Origin: Lithospermum erythrorhizon
Lineage: Eukaryota > Streptophyta > Magnoliopsida > Boraginales > Boraginaceae
DNA: 64,000 bases
Assembly: GCA_019722365.1 (NCBI GenBank)
Contig: JADFUC010000040.1
Location: 496,001-560,000 of the forward strand
Direction: 5' to 3'
The number at the start of each line of letters is the position of its first letter. The first letter of the stretch is position 1. Position numbers and translations under genes: made by a program. The notes under the pieces are model-generated. The model was not told the DNA's origin. It made no database searches and saw only the letters and a list, made by a program, of their open reading frames with translations. Shown here in pieces: positions 20,200 through 31,071 of the stretch.

Positions 20200-21170
20200 T
20201 ATTTTTAAGGTTCGGTCGGTCGATTTTTTCGATTATTTTTTTTTATTGTGAAACCGACTCTACTCGGTTTTTTAAATACCTAAAACATTTAGGTTCGAGG
20301 AAATTAATTCTATTTGATCTGTTGATTGGTTTTTCGGTTTATTAACAACGATTATAATACAAAAGTTCATGATTTGAGTGGGAATAAAATACACATAAAT
20401 TTCAACCACATATATCAATACATGACATGACTGTAGGTAGTCGTTCCAAACCGAAAGTTTACTAGCATATTACTAATACTAATAGACTATTCAAATACAT
20501 GCACAATAATAGATATAGATCCAAAACATATTAATAACAAACGATTCAAAACATTCTCCAAATGCATGATTTTAAATTAAAACATAGTACTAATAATTTC
20601 AAATTAAAATAGTTTCAAACATGCCACTAAACAAATTGCTTCTGAATAGTTTATCGTTAACAAATTGCTTTCAAACAGGTCACATGTATGATATAGCTTA
20701 TTGACAAATAATTACTTATTCATTGCACCATCATCTTCAGTACCTACATCAATGAAGGCATAAAATACAAAAAAAAATTTGTATCAAGTAAGAGGTCACA
20801 TGTATTAGGTCTTCTATATCAAGTAACAAGTTATCAATTGAACTTTTTTGGTTTATTTTGAGTTGAACTTTATTTAGACTTTGGACTTTACATTATTAGG
20901 TATTAAATGTAGTATAATAATCTTTTAAAAACTTAAAATTTAAATGAAAAATTAAAAAATATCATAAATATAAATACTTTAAACAAAGTATATATAATAG
21001 GTTTCGGTTAGGTAGGTTTCGATTCGGTTTATACTAAAACCGAAATCGATAAATTTTCTCTGTATTTTTTTTCTGAATTTCGATTACGATGCCATTTTTT
21101 TCAATCGTCGATAAAAAATTCGATTCGATTCGATCGATTTTTTCGGTTTAAACCGAACCGAAAACATCTC
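20200..21170. mobile_element. CGGTT-ended dispersed repeat, copy 1
   Basis: Both ends are rich in GGTTCGGT / TCGATTTTTTCG strings, and the right end holds a palindrome-like CGGTTTAAACCGAACCG. The interior (for example 'catgatttgagtgggaa', 'ccacatatatcaata', 'gatccaaaacatatta') matches the copy at 38510-39390 in the same orientation and order. No transposase or reverse transcriptase is encoded, so this is a probable non-autonomous element; its class is unknown. Confidence 0.6.
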
Positions 21171-21774
21171 TAATCATAACCTACTTGAGCCAACCCACAA
21201 TTTGACCAACCTCAATTTTTTTGTAGTGACAAATTAACTTGTGGTACCCACTAACACAACTTTGATAATCTAACATAACACAATGAGTACTTCACGACTC
21301 ACGAGCTGGAACATAGTTGAAAGCATTTAACAACTAGCATGGCCCTGGATAAACACTATCATCAAATTTATCTCATCATTTTCATTTTTTATCTACTCTT
21401 GAAACCTTAACAACAAATCCTAATCTCTCTCTCTCTCTATTTGGTATATCAATTTAATTTTTTATCCTAATCCCTTATCCCATTTAATACACCAATTAAT
21501 GACAATTTAACAAATATATAAGTATAATTTTGAAAGAATATTGATAACCATTATAATAACATTCTATAACAATTTAACACATATATCGACATACTCCATC
21601 ATTTTAATTTCGATTTTACATCTCACTCCACTTTTTGCTCATAATTTTTTTCACAAAATAGTTATTGGATTGAATTTCTCTACTATATTTGCTTAATTTT
21701 CACTATTCCACCTACAAAACACACACTACTCCCAATACAAAGGCCTTCATTTTCTTGAATAAATACATAACCAA

Positions 21775-22085
21775 TAATTTTTTTTTTCTAAAAAATTTCA
21801 ATCTTTTTTTGTAAAAAAACAATCTTTTTACTAATTTAATTTTTGGGCATCAATAAAAGTTTAATATTTAATTTATCAATAAATAATTTTTTTTGTAGAT
21901 TACATTTTTGGGTTTCAATAAAAATTCAATCTTTTGAAATGGTTGTAACAATAAAGAGATAGAGTCCATTTCTTGAATAAATACTTTTTTTTTTGTTTTG
22001 AAAAAAAAAATCAATCTTTTTTTGTAGATTAAATTTTTGGGTATTAATAAAAATCCAATCTTTGGAAATGGTTGTGAAAATGATG
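21775..22085 (+). repeat. Tandem duplication covering the NT-C2 gene start
   Basis: The unit 'tagatta(c/a)atttttggg...caat(c)ttt(t/g)gaaatggttgt' occurs at 21897-21947 and again 129 bases later at 22026-22076, and a poorer copy lies near 21800-21860. The second copy contains the real ATG (22068). The first has an equivalent ATG at 21939 that reads seven codons to a TAG at 21960-21962. Confidence 0.7.
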
Positions 22086-25000
22086 AGGTGGAGACCATGG
22101 CCTCCATTAATTTCAAGGAAATTTGAGGTGAATTTGAATATATTGAAGCTAGAAGGGGGTGAGGATTGGGTGCATGAGGGTGTAGGGGGTGTTGCTGTGG
22201 AGATCAAGTGGAAGGGTCCCAAGATCTCTTTGAGTACATTTAGGAGAACAACTTTGAAGAGAAATTGTACTAGGGAGGAAAATATTGTAGATAAAAATGG
22301 TTCAATTTGTTGGGATGAGGAATTTCAAAGTGTTGTTAATTTTTCTGGTTTTAAAGATAATGTTTTTCATCCTTGGGAGATCTCATTCAATGTTTTGTGT
22401 AATGTAAGTTAAATTTTTATTTGAGCCTTATTTAAGTTTTGATTAAGTAATTTTATTTGGTTGTTTATTTTAGATAAGAATGTTATTTGTAGTTTTATTT
22501 TGTGTTAGTGTATGTTTTTATGTGATATGTTGATTTGTTTTAGTTTATTTAATAAGGTAGATTTTGAAAATTTTGGGTTATGTAAGTCAGATTGTTATTT
22601 GACCCTTGTTCATGTTTGGATTAAAGAATCATTCTTTTTTGGTTGTTTATTTTTAGTCAAGGATGTCGTTTTTTGGTTTTATTTTCTATTAGTGTATGTT
22701 TTTATGTGATGTAATAAGGTAGATTGAGAAAAAAATTGGTTATGAATTTGTTTTCTTGATCTGATATTGATGTTCATGTTTGATGCCCTTTTCAAGGCCA
22801 GGGATTTTCTCAGACTTATTTATTTATTTATTTTATTTGAGGGTTATATGTATTGACTTTTCTTCTGGGGATTAATTCCTTGCCTCAAATAAAGGCACCC
22901 TTAGTGAAATTGCAAGTGGTCATAGGTATTTGAGAGCAATTGTTGTGATAAACTGGCTTTATTTAAACAATTGATATCTGAAGATGGAAGATCTAGTGCT
23001 TAATAGTTTATGGAATATGGATTCAGGAGTGTTAGTGTAATGGTTTTATTGCAAGATTAGTTTATAGATCATGAGTATTGAGCTATGTGTGGGAATTTCC
23101 TTGGATCTTAGTACACTAATCTTGGGGGTAGTTTTTCAATTGGATAGTTTCTAATCTTGATCAGGGTGGCATTTGAATTGGCTTTATTGTTTTTGTTTAA
23201 CTTAATGAGTAGAGAATGTTTCTGTATGTTTGTTTCAGTATGTCTTAAGGATATACGAATACACTTTCGTGATATGTTTAGTTGAATAGATAAAGCAGTT
23301 GTTCAGACGAGGTAGTTGGTTTGCCCGTTATGAGTTGTGTGAAGCAAAGATAGGCTGACAGATGTAGCTACAGCTATTAATTTGAGATGTTTGATTTGTC
23401 CATCAATATAAGCTAATGCGGCGTTAACTGCATGTTTTCTTGTTCAAAACGGCATTTTATTTCCTGTTGGTTACCAAATATAGCAAACTGATAAGGATCA
23501 CCTTGTAGTGTCGTATATCATTAATTGCCTCTGATGATGTCCGCTTGAGCAAACTATTGTTTGGACTTTTGAACTTGTTGGAAGATGCGGTAATGAAAAA
23601 TCTAAGAAGGATTTGGCAGAGCTATTCAGATTGTTAGGAAAAAACTCCAAGTTCAAGCTTTTATCTTTTTCCGTTTTAATAGGAAGCTGACTTATAAGGT
23701 GCAGTTGTTTTTCATAAAGCTCATCCGGTCACCCTCTATCATGATTGAGCATTGTGCTTTCTGCTATTAATGCTTCAATATATGAAGAAGCCATTTAGCT
23801 AAGGTTATTGAATGAATTTATTTATTTTTCGTTAACAATAGGTAACTTCCATGGTTATTTGCCATATGTCCAGCTTTGGGTTTGAACCTTTATATTTATG
23901 CCTTGAAATCGTTATGTTCTTTTATTTCCAGTTAGGATTTATTCTTACGTTCTTATTTATTCTTACTTCCATGGCATTAATTTTCTTTACTCGAAAGCAC
24001 CTCACATTTTATTTTGTCAGGGGTTACCCCAAGGGGCAAAAAACAAGCTTTCCCTTGTTGGTACAGCAACGTTGAACCTCGCTGAACTTGCCGCTAGGAC
24101 AGAAGAAAAAGAGTTTCAGCTTGCTGTTCCTCTTTCACTTTCAAACAGTGCAACTGAATCGCGTCCATCACTCAGTGTACGTAGTAAGAAAAAGCTTGAA
24201 GAGTAGCTTTGCTTTTTTTAACTGACTGACATCTAATGTGTGTCTCGGACTTTCTGTACTGTAGATATCCATCAGCTTGGTGGAACTTAGAGCTGCACAA
24301 GAATCATCCGAATCCATGCAGAGGCCTGTGGTCACCTCTTCATCACCACCACCACCAGCCCCTGTCGAAACTCCTCCAGCAGAGAAGGATGAACTTTCAG
24401 CGCTAAAAGCTGGGTTGAGAAAAGTTAAAATCCTGACAGAATATGTATCGATCCGACGAGCTAAAAAAGCATGTCGCGTGGAAGAGAGTAGTGAAGGCCG
24501 GTGCTCGACCAGAAGTGAGGAGTGCGAGTATGCTTATCCATTTGATTCAGATTCTAATGAAGAGTTTGAGGGAGGGGAATCAGATGAGAGCAAGGAAGAT
24601 TCTACAGTCAGAAAATCCTTCAGCTATGGCACTTTGGCTTATGCTAATTATGTAGGAGGATCATTTTACTCTAGCACAAAGGTCAAAGATCAGGATGAGG
24701 ATTGGATTTACTACAGCCACCGTAAGGCTGATGTTTGTTGCTCACATGCTGAGGAGTCTCTTGCTACTTCATCTGAGCCACCAATATTGCAGAATTCAAA
24801 GCGTAGTATATTACCATGGAGAAAGAGGAAAATGAGCTTTCGATCTCCAAAAACCAAAGGGGAGCCTTTGTTGAAAAAAGATAATGGGGAAGAGGGTGGT
24901 GATGACATTGATTATGATCGCCGACAGCTTAGTTCAGACGAATCTTTGGCATTTGGGGTTCGCTCACTCTTCCATCCTTTCCTTCTTTCTTAGTATATAT

Positions 25001-26232
25001 GCATTATGCTATTGAGAAACACATAATTATTTACTGTTCACTTTTTAAAGAATGTTTTGCTGTATCAGAAGTTTGTCCTTATACGTATTACAATATAGCA
25101 TGATGGACGCTTTTCTGTTTCTTACTCGATTTGGATACTTTCTGCAGTGGCAGAAGACAGATGAAGACTCCAGTGTTCATCGTTCATCCATATCTGAGTT
25201 TGGTGATGACAACTTTGCTGTGGGTAATTGGGAGACCTGAAAATAACAAGCCATTGATGGACAGATGAAACTGAAACACAGGTATTCTTGCCTCCATTGA
25301 TCAGCGGTAGAGAGAGCTGCTGAGAAAATTTGCACAGCTCTTGTTGCTGTGGTTACTGGTCTTTAAGTAACTTGGGGTCTCATGCCTGTGTGCAATCCCC
25401 TGATTGACAGTCTGATCAGAGAAGGCTCTTTCGAATGGAGAAAGCTTTGCGAAAATGATGTGGTCTGACGTTTTCCTGACAAACACTGATTTAGAAACTA
25501 TTCACAGACTGAACTCGCTCTATTTTCTTGGTTTCCTGGAAGAGGTAGTTCATTAGGTTTCCATGCCGATGGAATGGATGAGGGAAAGCTGGACTTTCTA
25601 CATGGATCTATGTCATTTGACAATATATGGGATGAGATCAGTGGGGCTGATTGTTTGGACAGCAATGAACCCCAAGTGTATATTGTTAGTTTAGGGCCAA
25701 ATATGCATCATAAGTTGAACCCGAGGCGTATTACATTATAGACACATTAGGCGAGAGACTTCACGAGGGATGCAACCAGGCTTATGTGCTGAAATTTGAC
25801 CGAGATACAACCATCTTCAATCTACCAAGCAAAGCGCAATCTCAACAAGAAAAACCTGCTACCGAGCTGCAGATTGTTCCTGCTGGAGGGGAACACAAAA
25901 ACATGGATACTGAAGTGTGCCCTAACGATTCTCGTGCAAGTGCACATGTGACGACAGGAAGTGATGCTAAAATGCAGAGTGAGGAGGAAGAGGTCCTATG
26001 TCAAGGCAAAGAATGCTGCAAAGAGTACATTAAGAGCTTCCTAGCAGCAATCCCTATCAGAGAGCTGCAGGCAGATATCAAGAGAGGATTAATAACATCT
26101 ACCCCCGTGCATCACAGACTTCAGATCGAGTTCCACTTTACGCGGACACAGGAGCCAGCGCCTGTCACTCATGCGATTGAAGCCGCTACAGCCAGACCTC
26201 AAATGGCTGAAGTTGAAGTTGCTGCTGGTTAG
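22068..26232 (+). pseudogene. NT-C2 (EEIG1/EHBP1-type) protein, 3' half decayed
   Basis: The N-terminal C2 domain (NT-C2) family is linked to membrane binding and organelle movement; the plant members are poorly characterised. Exon 1 (22068-22403) starts MVVKMMRWRPWPP and carries CWDEEFQS and NVFHPWEISFNVL. Exon 2 is 24021-24176 (GLPQGAKNKLSLVGTATLNL), exon 3 is 24265-24957 and exon 4 begins 25148; borders are GT-AG and frames agree. Exon 4 then hits TGA at 25238-25240, after FAVGNWET. Beyond it family sequence continues in broken frames: CTALVAVV, SLIREGSFEWRKLCEND, then SFDNIWDEIS and EPQVYIVS, interrupted by several stops. From 25786 it is clean again (LKFDRDTTIFNLP, then YIKSFLAAIPIRELQADI) to TAG at 26232. 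A truncated protein of about 425 residues could still be made. Confidence 0.8.
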
Positions 26233-27207
26233 AAGAGAAATAAATGTAAAGGATAAATGTGATTAGTGCTAACCTAATTTTGTTGTGTTTTGCTTACTTA
26301 AGTATGTAGTAGTGTTAGAGGCCATTGGGACAAGAACGTTCATCTTTCACTAGAGTATCTAGTGATGATAGTGTACTAAGTGACAATTTGTTTACCTTTT
26401 GTTCTGTTTTGATTAGTTTGTGATACTCCTTTTTGTTATAACATTGTCCCAGAAGGGTTGTACTTTGTATATTTTCACTGTTCAAGGTTCATCATATTTG
26501 CCCTGTTGTATTGTACAAAATGTCGCATTTTTATTCGGCGAGTGTGATGATATCTCAATGCTTTGAAATTAGAACTTGAAAGAATTTGATGGATATTTCA
26601 ATGATTGAAATTAGAACCTGAGAGGATTGAAGACCCGAATCTAAGTCCGTGTATTAAAATTAGAGGGAACCATTTCACATCATGATGTATTGATGTTGGC
26701 TGATGAGGAAGGACAAAAAATGCATGATCTTATTCAAACAATTTTCATATGTTCAAAACTCTAATACTCGAATTGTACGAATCATTTGACAAAAACTCAA
26801 ATATTTGGATGAATTATTAATAGTATGAATCTTTTGACAACAAAATCAATTATTGGATGAATTATTAATAGTATTAATCTTTTGACAAGAACTGAATTAT
26901 TAATTCGAAAATAAGTTGACTATTTGTTAAATTGTTAGGAAAAAATTTCAAGCTAAATCGAGATGGATGGAGTATTAAATATCTATCCCCTGAACTTTAT
27001 TTTAAGAAACATAAATAAGTAGCAGGGTCATATAGGACATATTTTTTAGTTCATGCTTATGAAAAGCATGAAGTAGACATTACATTAGTAGACAACTCCT
27101 GGGATTGAGCATTATACATACACAGAGAAAGGTTTCAACACGAGGCTAAAGTACGATACTTCTCACATTCATAACATGAAGACTATTCAAGAGTTCTAAG
27201 GAGTCGA
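26233..27207. other. Intergenic between two convergent decayed genes
   Basis: It holds the 3' flank of the NT-C2 gene, with T-rich sequence near 26400-26540. A short AT-rich direct repeat built on 'attattaatagtat(g/t)aatcttttgaca' is present near 26813-26885. No gene is seen. Confidence 0.5.
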
Positions 27208-29674
27208 TTAACTAGCGGCAACACCCTCAGAGGCAGCAAACCATATGCTGAAGTCGAATGATATGCATGTTAACTCCTTGCCGTTTGCATCCTTCAATGT
27301 CATCTTAAGAGAGTATGAACCCTGCAAACTTAGTACATTATTAGCTGAACTTCGAAGGCAAGATGAATTACACATGCCTTTCACGCTTCAACAACACCAT
27401 TACTTCACCATAACAACATTGATATGCTGAGAAATGACATAACACATGAGCATGCCCCAACGTAAGCTTCAAGAACTCTGAGTATGAAGCTAATCATGCT
27501 GTATTTAAAGGTCCGACAGGCTTATAGCTCATCACAGAAGGTTAGTATGTATATTAGGTGTATAAGAAGGTTAACAGGCTGTTATTGGAGCAGCATAGAG
27601 TTTTATAGTTTCAATCCAATATTGGGTTTATTAAATATATTCAATAGCTATTCCATTGGCTTAGTCACTACAGGTTTCAGAACACATCCGAGAACACCAT
27701 GAACTCATAAATAAGTCAATGGTAACTTTGGGAGGTATATCCTGGCAACTTCCAATTACCAAAATCACCAGGTGAAACAAGGACAGAATCTCTTCACACA
27801 GAAGATGTGCTTTTCAGTAGCTTATTAGGCAATGTATATTCACAGAGTGGCATCTACAAAGAAGGACTAGCATAAGTCTCCAAGTTGCATAATCCACGAA
27901 TGGCCCACTGCAGGGGCAAGCACTTTTACAGTTTTACTTACAATGGCGGGTTAGACTGTGTCTATAAACAGACTGAGTCTCAAACTTGGTTGCCATTTCT
28001 ACCAACTGAAATTCTTATAATACATATTTGAAAAATTAAGGCCTTAATTGATTTCGCTGTTCTGAGATTCTCGTAACCTAATGATAGCCATCATTTACCA
28101 GTTCAGTATCACCATACCATTTCACTTAAAACTCGAAGTGGACGCACTATAGTTAATTACAAGAAATAATCTAGAAGAGACGAGGCCTGAAACCAAAGAC
28201 AGACACTGTATCTGTAGTCTGTGAAATCAGATGGGAACTTACAGTGAATGAATTGGAGATTCTGACTCAATTACTAATTAATGTTGCGCTCATTATCTGT
28301 AGAGGCTGCAATTTGAAAGGTGGTCTCCACGCCTCGTGAGATTGGATAAGGGGATATATCAAGGCCCCCGACATTCACAGCGTAAGCAGTCTTCTTATCT
28401 GTATTTAAGATAAAAAATAAAAAAGGAAGTACAATTAAGATAAATAACAATGAAAGATTATGAGATATTCACCAACCAGGTTAAGTGTTTTTAATAATTT
28501 TTTATACATAAACTCTACAGACATGTATTGAATTTGTAATTGTTCTTTTTTAATCTAATTCCTAATGGAATATAGTCGGCAACACCCTGTTATCACAAGG
28601 CCGTGACAAGGGTAAGGATAATTAGAATACAATCCGCTAACCCTCGCCCCTCTTAGGCGAGAGCCTCTTTAGGGGCATTGGGCATGTTCTTATTAATTGA
28701 AAATAGACCATTAAAGTACACTTTTTCAGTTGAGCATACCATCGCATTCCATCTAGCAACTAGAGATCACATGATACGGAATACAATACCATATCTGACA
28801 CTGTTACCCACCACATATAGCCACTAATAGGTTAGTTTACTTAATTACTGTCACTTATGCCTCTAGATCACTGCACATACAGACTCGGGTACTCCAATTG
28901 GTGACCCGACCCCCAAATTCCGCAGCTAAACCTCACTCTCATGTGGGATAACCAGAACCCCCTGCCCCAAGGAGGGATTGATATCGCCTAAAAAATCAAG
29001 ACACAATGACACGTTACAGTGAACACCAAGCAACCCATGTATAATTACAATACCCATGTATAATTAAAATACTAATCCAATTTATGAAGCTTCGAAGATG
29101 AAAAGGTAGCATTTGAGGTCAATAAAGAAACCCAGACTATTATCCTTGCTTGCACGAGTTTTACGTGCGAGATTTTCAAACCAAACCAAGCCTTATCCCA
29201 CTAAGTGGGGTCGGCTATATGAATACGAAACCTCTCCAACTACGTCTCCAATTCCACTATAGTTTAATTAGTCAATAAAACCATCTACCATATGGTAAAT
29301 AATTAAAGCATATAACAAAACAAACCCCAAATACAAAAAAAACTCCGGCATAATATACTTAAATTTTAATTAATAATAGGCTTTACACCAAAAATAAAAT
29401 AAATAAATAACAGAAATTAACAATATGTAATAAATGCAATAAATCATAACCCAAATAATAAATAATATTGAGAGATTAGATTAAAATATATATAATTCAT
29501 ATGAATTAGATTGTTAAAAAAATAAAGAAACTGAATATAATTGTGAAATTAAAGTAGAAAAGAGAACTAACTGCAGTAATTGACATCGGTGGATGTAGAT
29601 GAAGCGAGAGGTACAAGCAGACAAAGCGATACTATGAAGAAGCTTCCAACAACATGGAGATTAAGATTCGCCAT
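27208..29674 (-). pseudogene. ML-domain (MD-2-related) lipid-binding protein, decayed
   Basis: ML proteins are small secreted or vacuolar lipid-binding proteins (NPC2-like). Exon 1 (29572-29674) encodes a good signal peptide, MANLNLHVVGSFFIVSLCLL, followed by TDVNYC, where the first cysteine of the fold sits. Exon 2, from 28398 downwards, reads KKTAYAVNVGGLDISPYPIS to ASTDNERNIN and then meets TAG-TAA in place of the strand that should follow. Relics of exon 3 are near 27730-27830 (LCEE, then SCQDIPPKVTI only after frame changes around 27775-27800). Exon 4 (27208-27321) is clean: GSYSLKMTLKDANGKELTC to EGVAAS-stop. In Arabidopsis, as I recall, an ML gene lies very near an NT-C2 gene on chromosome 3, so this pair may be conserved order. 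Confidence 0.75.
28410..29560. repeat. Intron of the ML gene with inserted retroposon-like sequence
   Basis: It contains 'cttatcccactaagtggggtcggctat' near 29190-29217, a string I recognise from dispersed plant retroposons. It also holds a GC-richer block (28560-28690) whose reverse complement includes GGGTTAGCGGATTG, and another (28880-29000). A poly(T)/AT-rich run follows. Boundaries are not resolved. Confidence 0.4.
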
Positions 29675-30567
29675 TGTCTGAGAACTAAGAAAAGAAGATC
29701 GTGTGAATTACGTTTACTACAAGGAAACGACTGTATTCGGGCCGTGGGCGTGAAACTCTATAAACTCCCACTATCACGAATCAAGTTCGAATGAGTATCG
29801 AGCAATTTGACCGGTAGGCATATTATTAAATTGGATAATTATCCGGTTATTTTGGATATGGAGTAATAGATGCACCCGAGTTTGAGTCGGGTTGGTTTTG
29901 AGTCGAGTAGAATTTTCGATCGAGTCTGACTCGTTACTTATTAGCATTTGAACAGATTATTGAGTCTGGTATTTCGAATAGGATACGAAGAAGTATCAGT
30001 TGATTCACCATACTAGTAGTGATGTACTATGGTTACAACTTTTTTTTTATCTACAAGAACAAGGGTGTCGGCATTACATCATCAATTATATTTTTTTGGG
30101 GTCATATTTCGAATTATTTAGTTTACTTTATACAATGTTATCTTTTCCGTTCTGTTATAATTATGAAATAAACATGATAATATTAAATTTATCTCCACAT
30201 ATTTTGGTATTTAGGTGTGATGAATAAAACTTTAATATAAGAAATAAAGTGTTGCACAATAACATTTTCCATATCCTGACTTGTTATATCTGTAACAAAA
30301 TAATAGCTAATATAATTTGTCACGACTATTTAAAATTCAATTAACCACAATTTTCCATCTATGGAAGAAAGTCAATTGTATTGTAATAATAGACATTTAG
30401 AATAATCAATTATACAGTGAAATAACATACTATCTTGATACAAAAATTACAAACTTACTATAAATTATGGAGTATTAATTATATTACTTATTGAAATGGT
30501 TTATCTAAAATTTAATGAATTGTTTTTTCATTTTTAATGATATCTTATCGATCGATGAAAAAGTGGT
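29675..30567. other. Intergenic, no gene seen
   Basis: The left end is the ML gene promoter flank. A GTTTGAGTCGGGT-like stretch near 29870-29930 looks like repeat-derived sequence. The rest is AT-rich and noncoding. An open frame at 30000-30227 has no recognisable features. Confidence 0.5.
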
Positions 30568-31071
30568 TCATCTGGTTGCTAATAGAACAACCTCAGCAAG
30601 AGGAGTTGAAAGAGGAGTAGGCAAAGGAGAGGTTCTACAAAGTGGACAAGTTGGATGCATCCTCAACCAAGGATCAATACACTTTGCATGAAAAAGATGT
30701 CCACAATCAGGCAACCCTCTTAAGACATCACTATTCTTGTAATCTCCCAAACATATTGAACAACATGTAATAATCGTCGTTGAATTCTTGAAATTCACCT
30801 TCTTAGCCTCAGAGTACAAGAATTTGGGGTAATTCTTGATTGTTTCTTCATCAATCCCCAATTCGACGACGAAATCTTGACTAGTGAATTGATGGTGGTG
30901 GTGATCAAGTTGAGGAGGGGTTGTTGAAGGTCTTTGATTTCTTGCACAATAGTATGAAGCTAAGGTTATGGTTGTGATTAGGAAGAGGACTCCGACCGAG
31001 ACGCCAATGGTGTATCCGAAGCCTCCTACTTGATCTTCTAACCCTCCGGGGCTTGCCGATGAGTTATCCAT
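30568..31071 (-). CDS. ATL-type RING-H2 E3 ubiquitin ligase
   Basis: A single-exon, intact frame of 167 residues. ATL proteins are membrane-anchored E3 ligases that pass ubiquitin from an E2 to substrates, often in stress and defence. One transmembrane segment lies at about 18-42 (GFGYTIGVSVGVLFLITTIT). A GLD-like box, ELGIDEETIKNYP, is at 70-82. The RING-H2 follows with ligands C104, C107, C123, H125, H128, C131, C142, C145, and the conserved DPWLR tryptophan at 135 that contacts the E2. The lack of introns and the TM-GLD-RING order are typical of the family. The closest subgroup seems to be the ATL67-70 type with YPK(F/L)LYSEAK, but that is inference. The start ATG gives a short extracellular N-terminus, as usual. 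Confidence 0.92.
   Translation of the reverse strand: MDNSSASPGGLEDQVGGFGYTIGVSVGVLFLITTITLASYYCARNQRPSTTPPQLDHHHHQFTSQDFVVELGIDEETIKNYPKFLYSEAKKVNFKNSTTIITCCSICLGDYKNSDVLRGLPDCGHLFHAKCIDPWLRMHPTCPLCRTSPLPTPLSTPLAEVVLLATR

Larger units (their letters stand above)
17225..22067. other. Intergenic, repeat-rich, no gene seen
   Basis: It begins with the R3H 3' flank. It then holds a SINE-like fragment (18822-18880), a CGGTT-rich element (20200-21170) and a CT microsatellite near 21425-21441. It ends with the duplicated leader of the NT-C2 gene (21775-22085). Short open frames at 17908-18443 and 18926-19111 show no family resemblance. Confidence 0.55.

Noticed and set aside
22512..24075. Hydrophobic small open frames inside the first NT-C2 intron
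   Set aside because: They are T-rich intron sequence between two well-supported exons.
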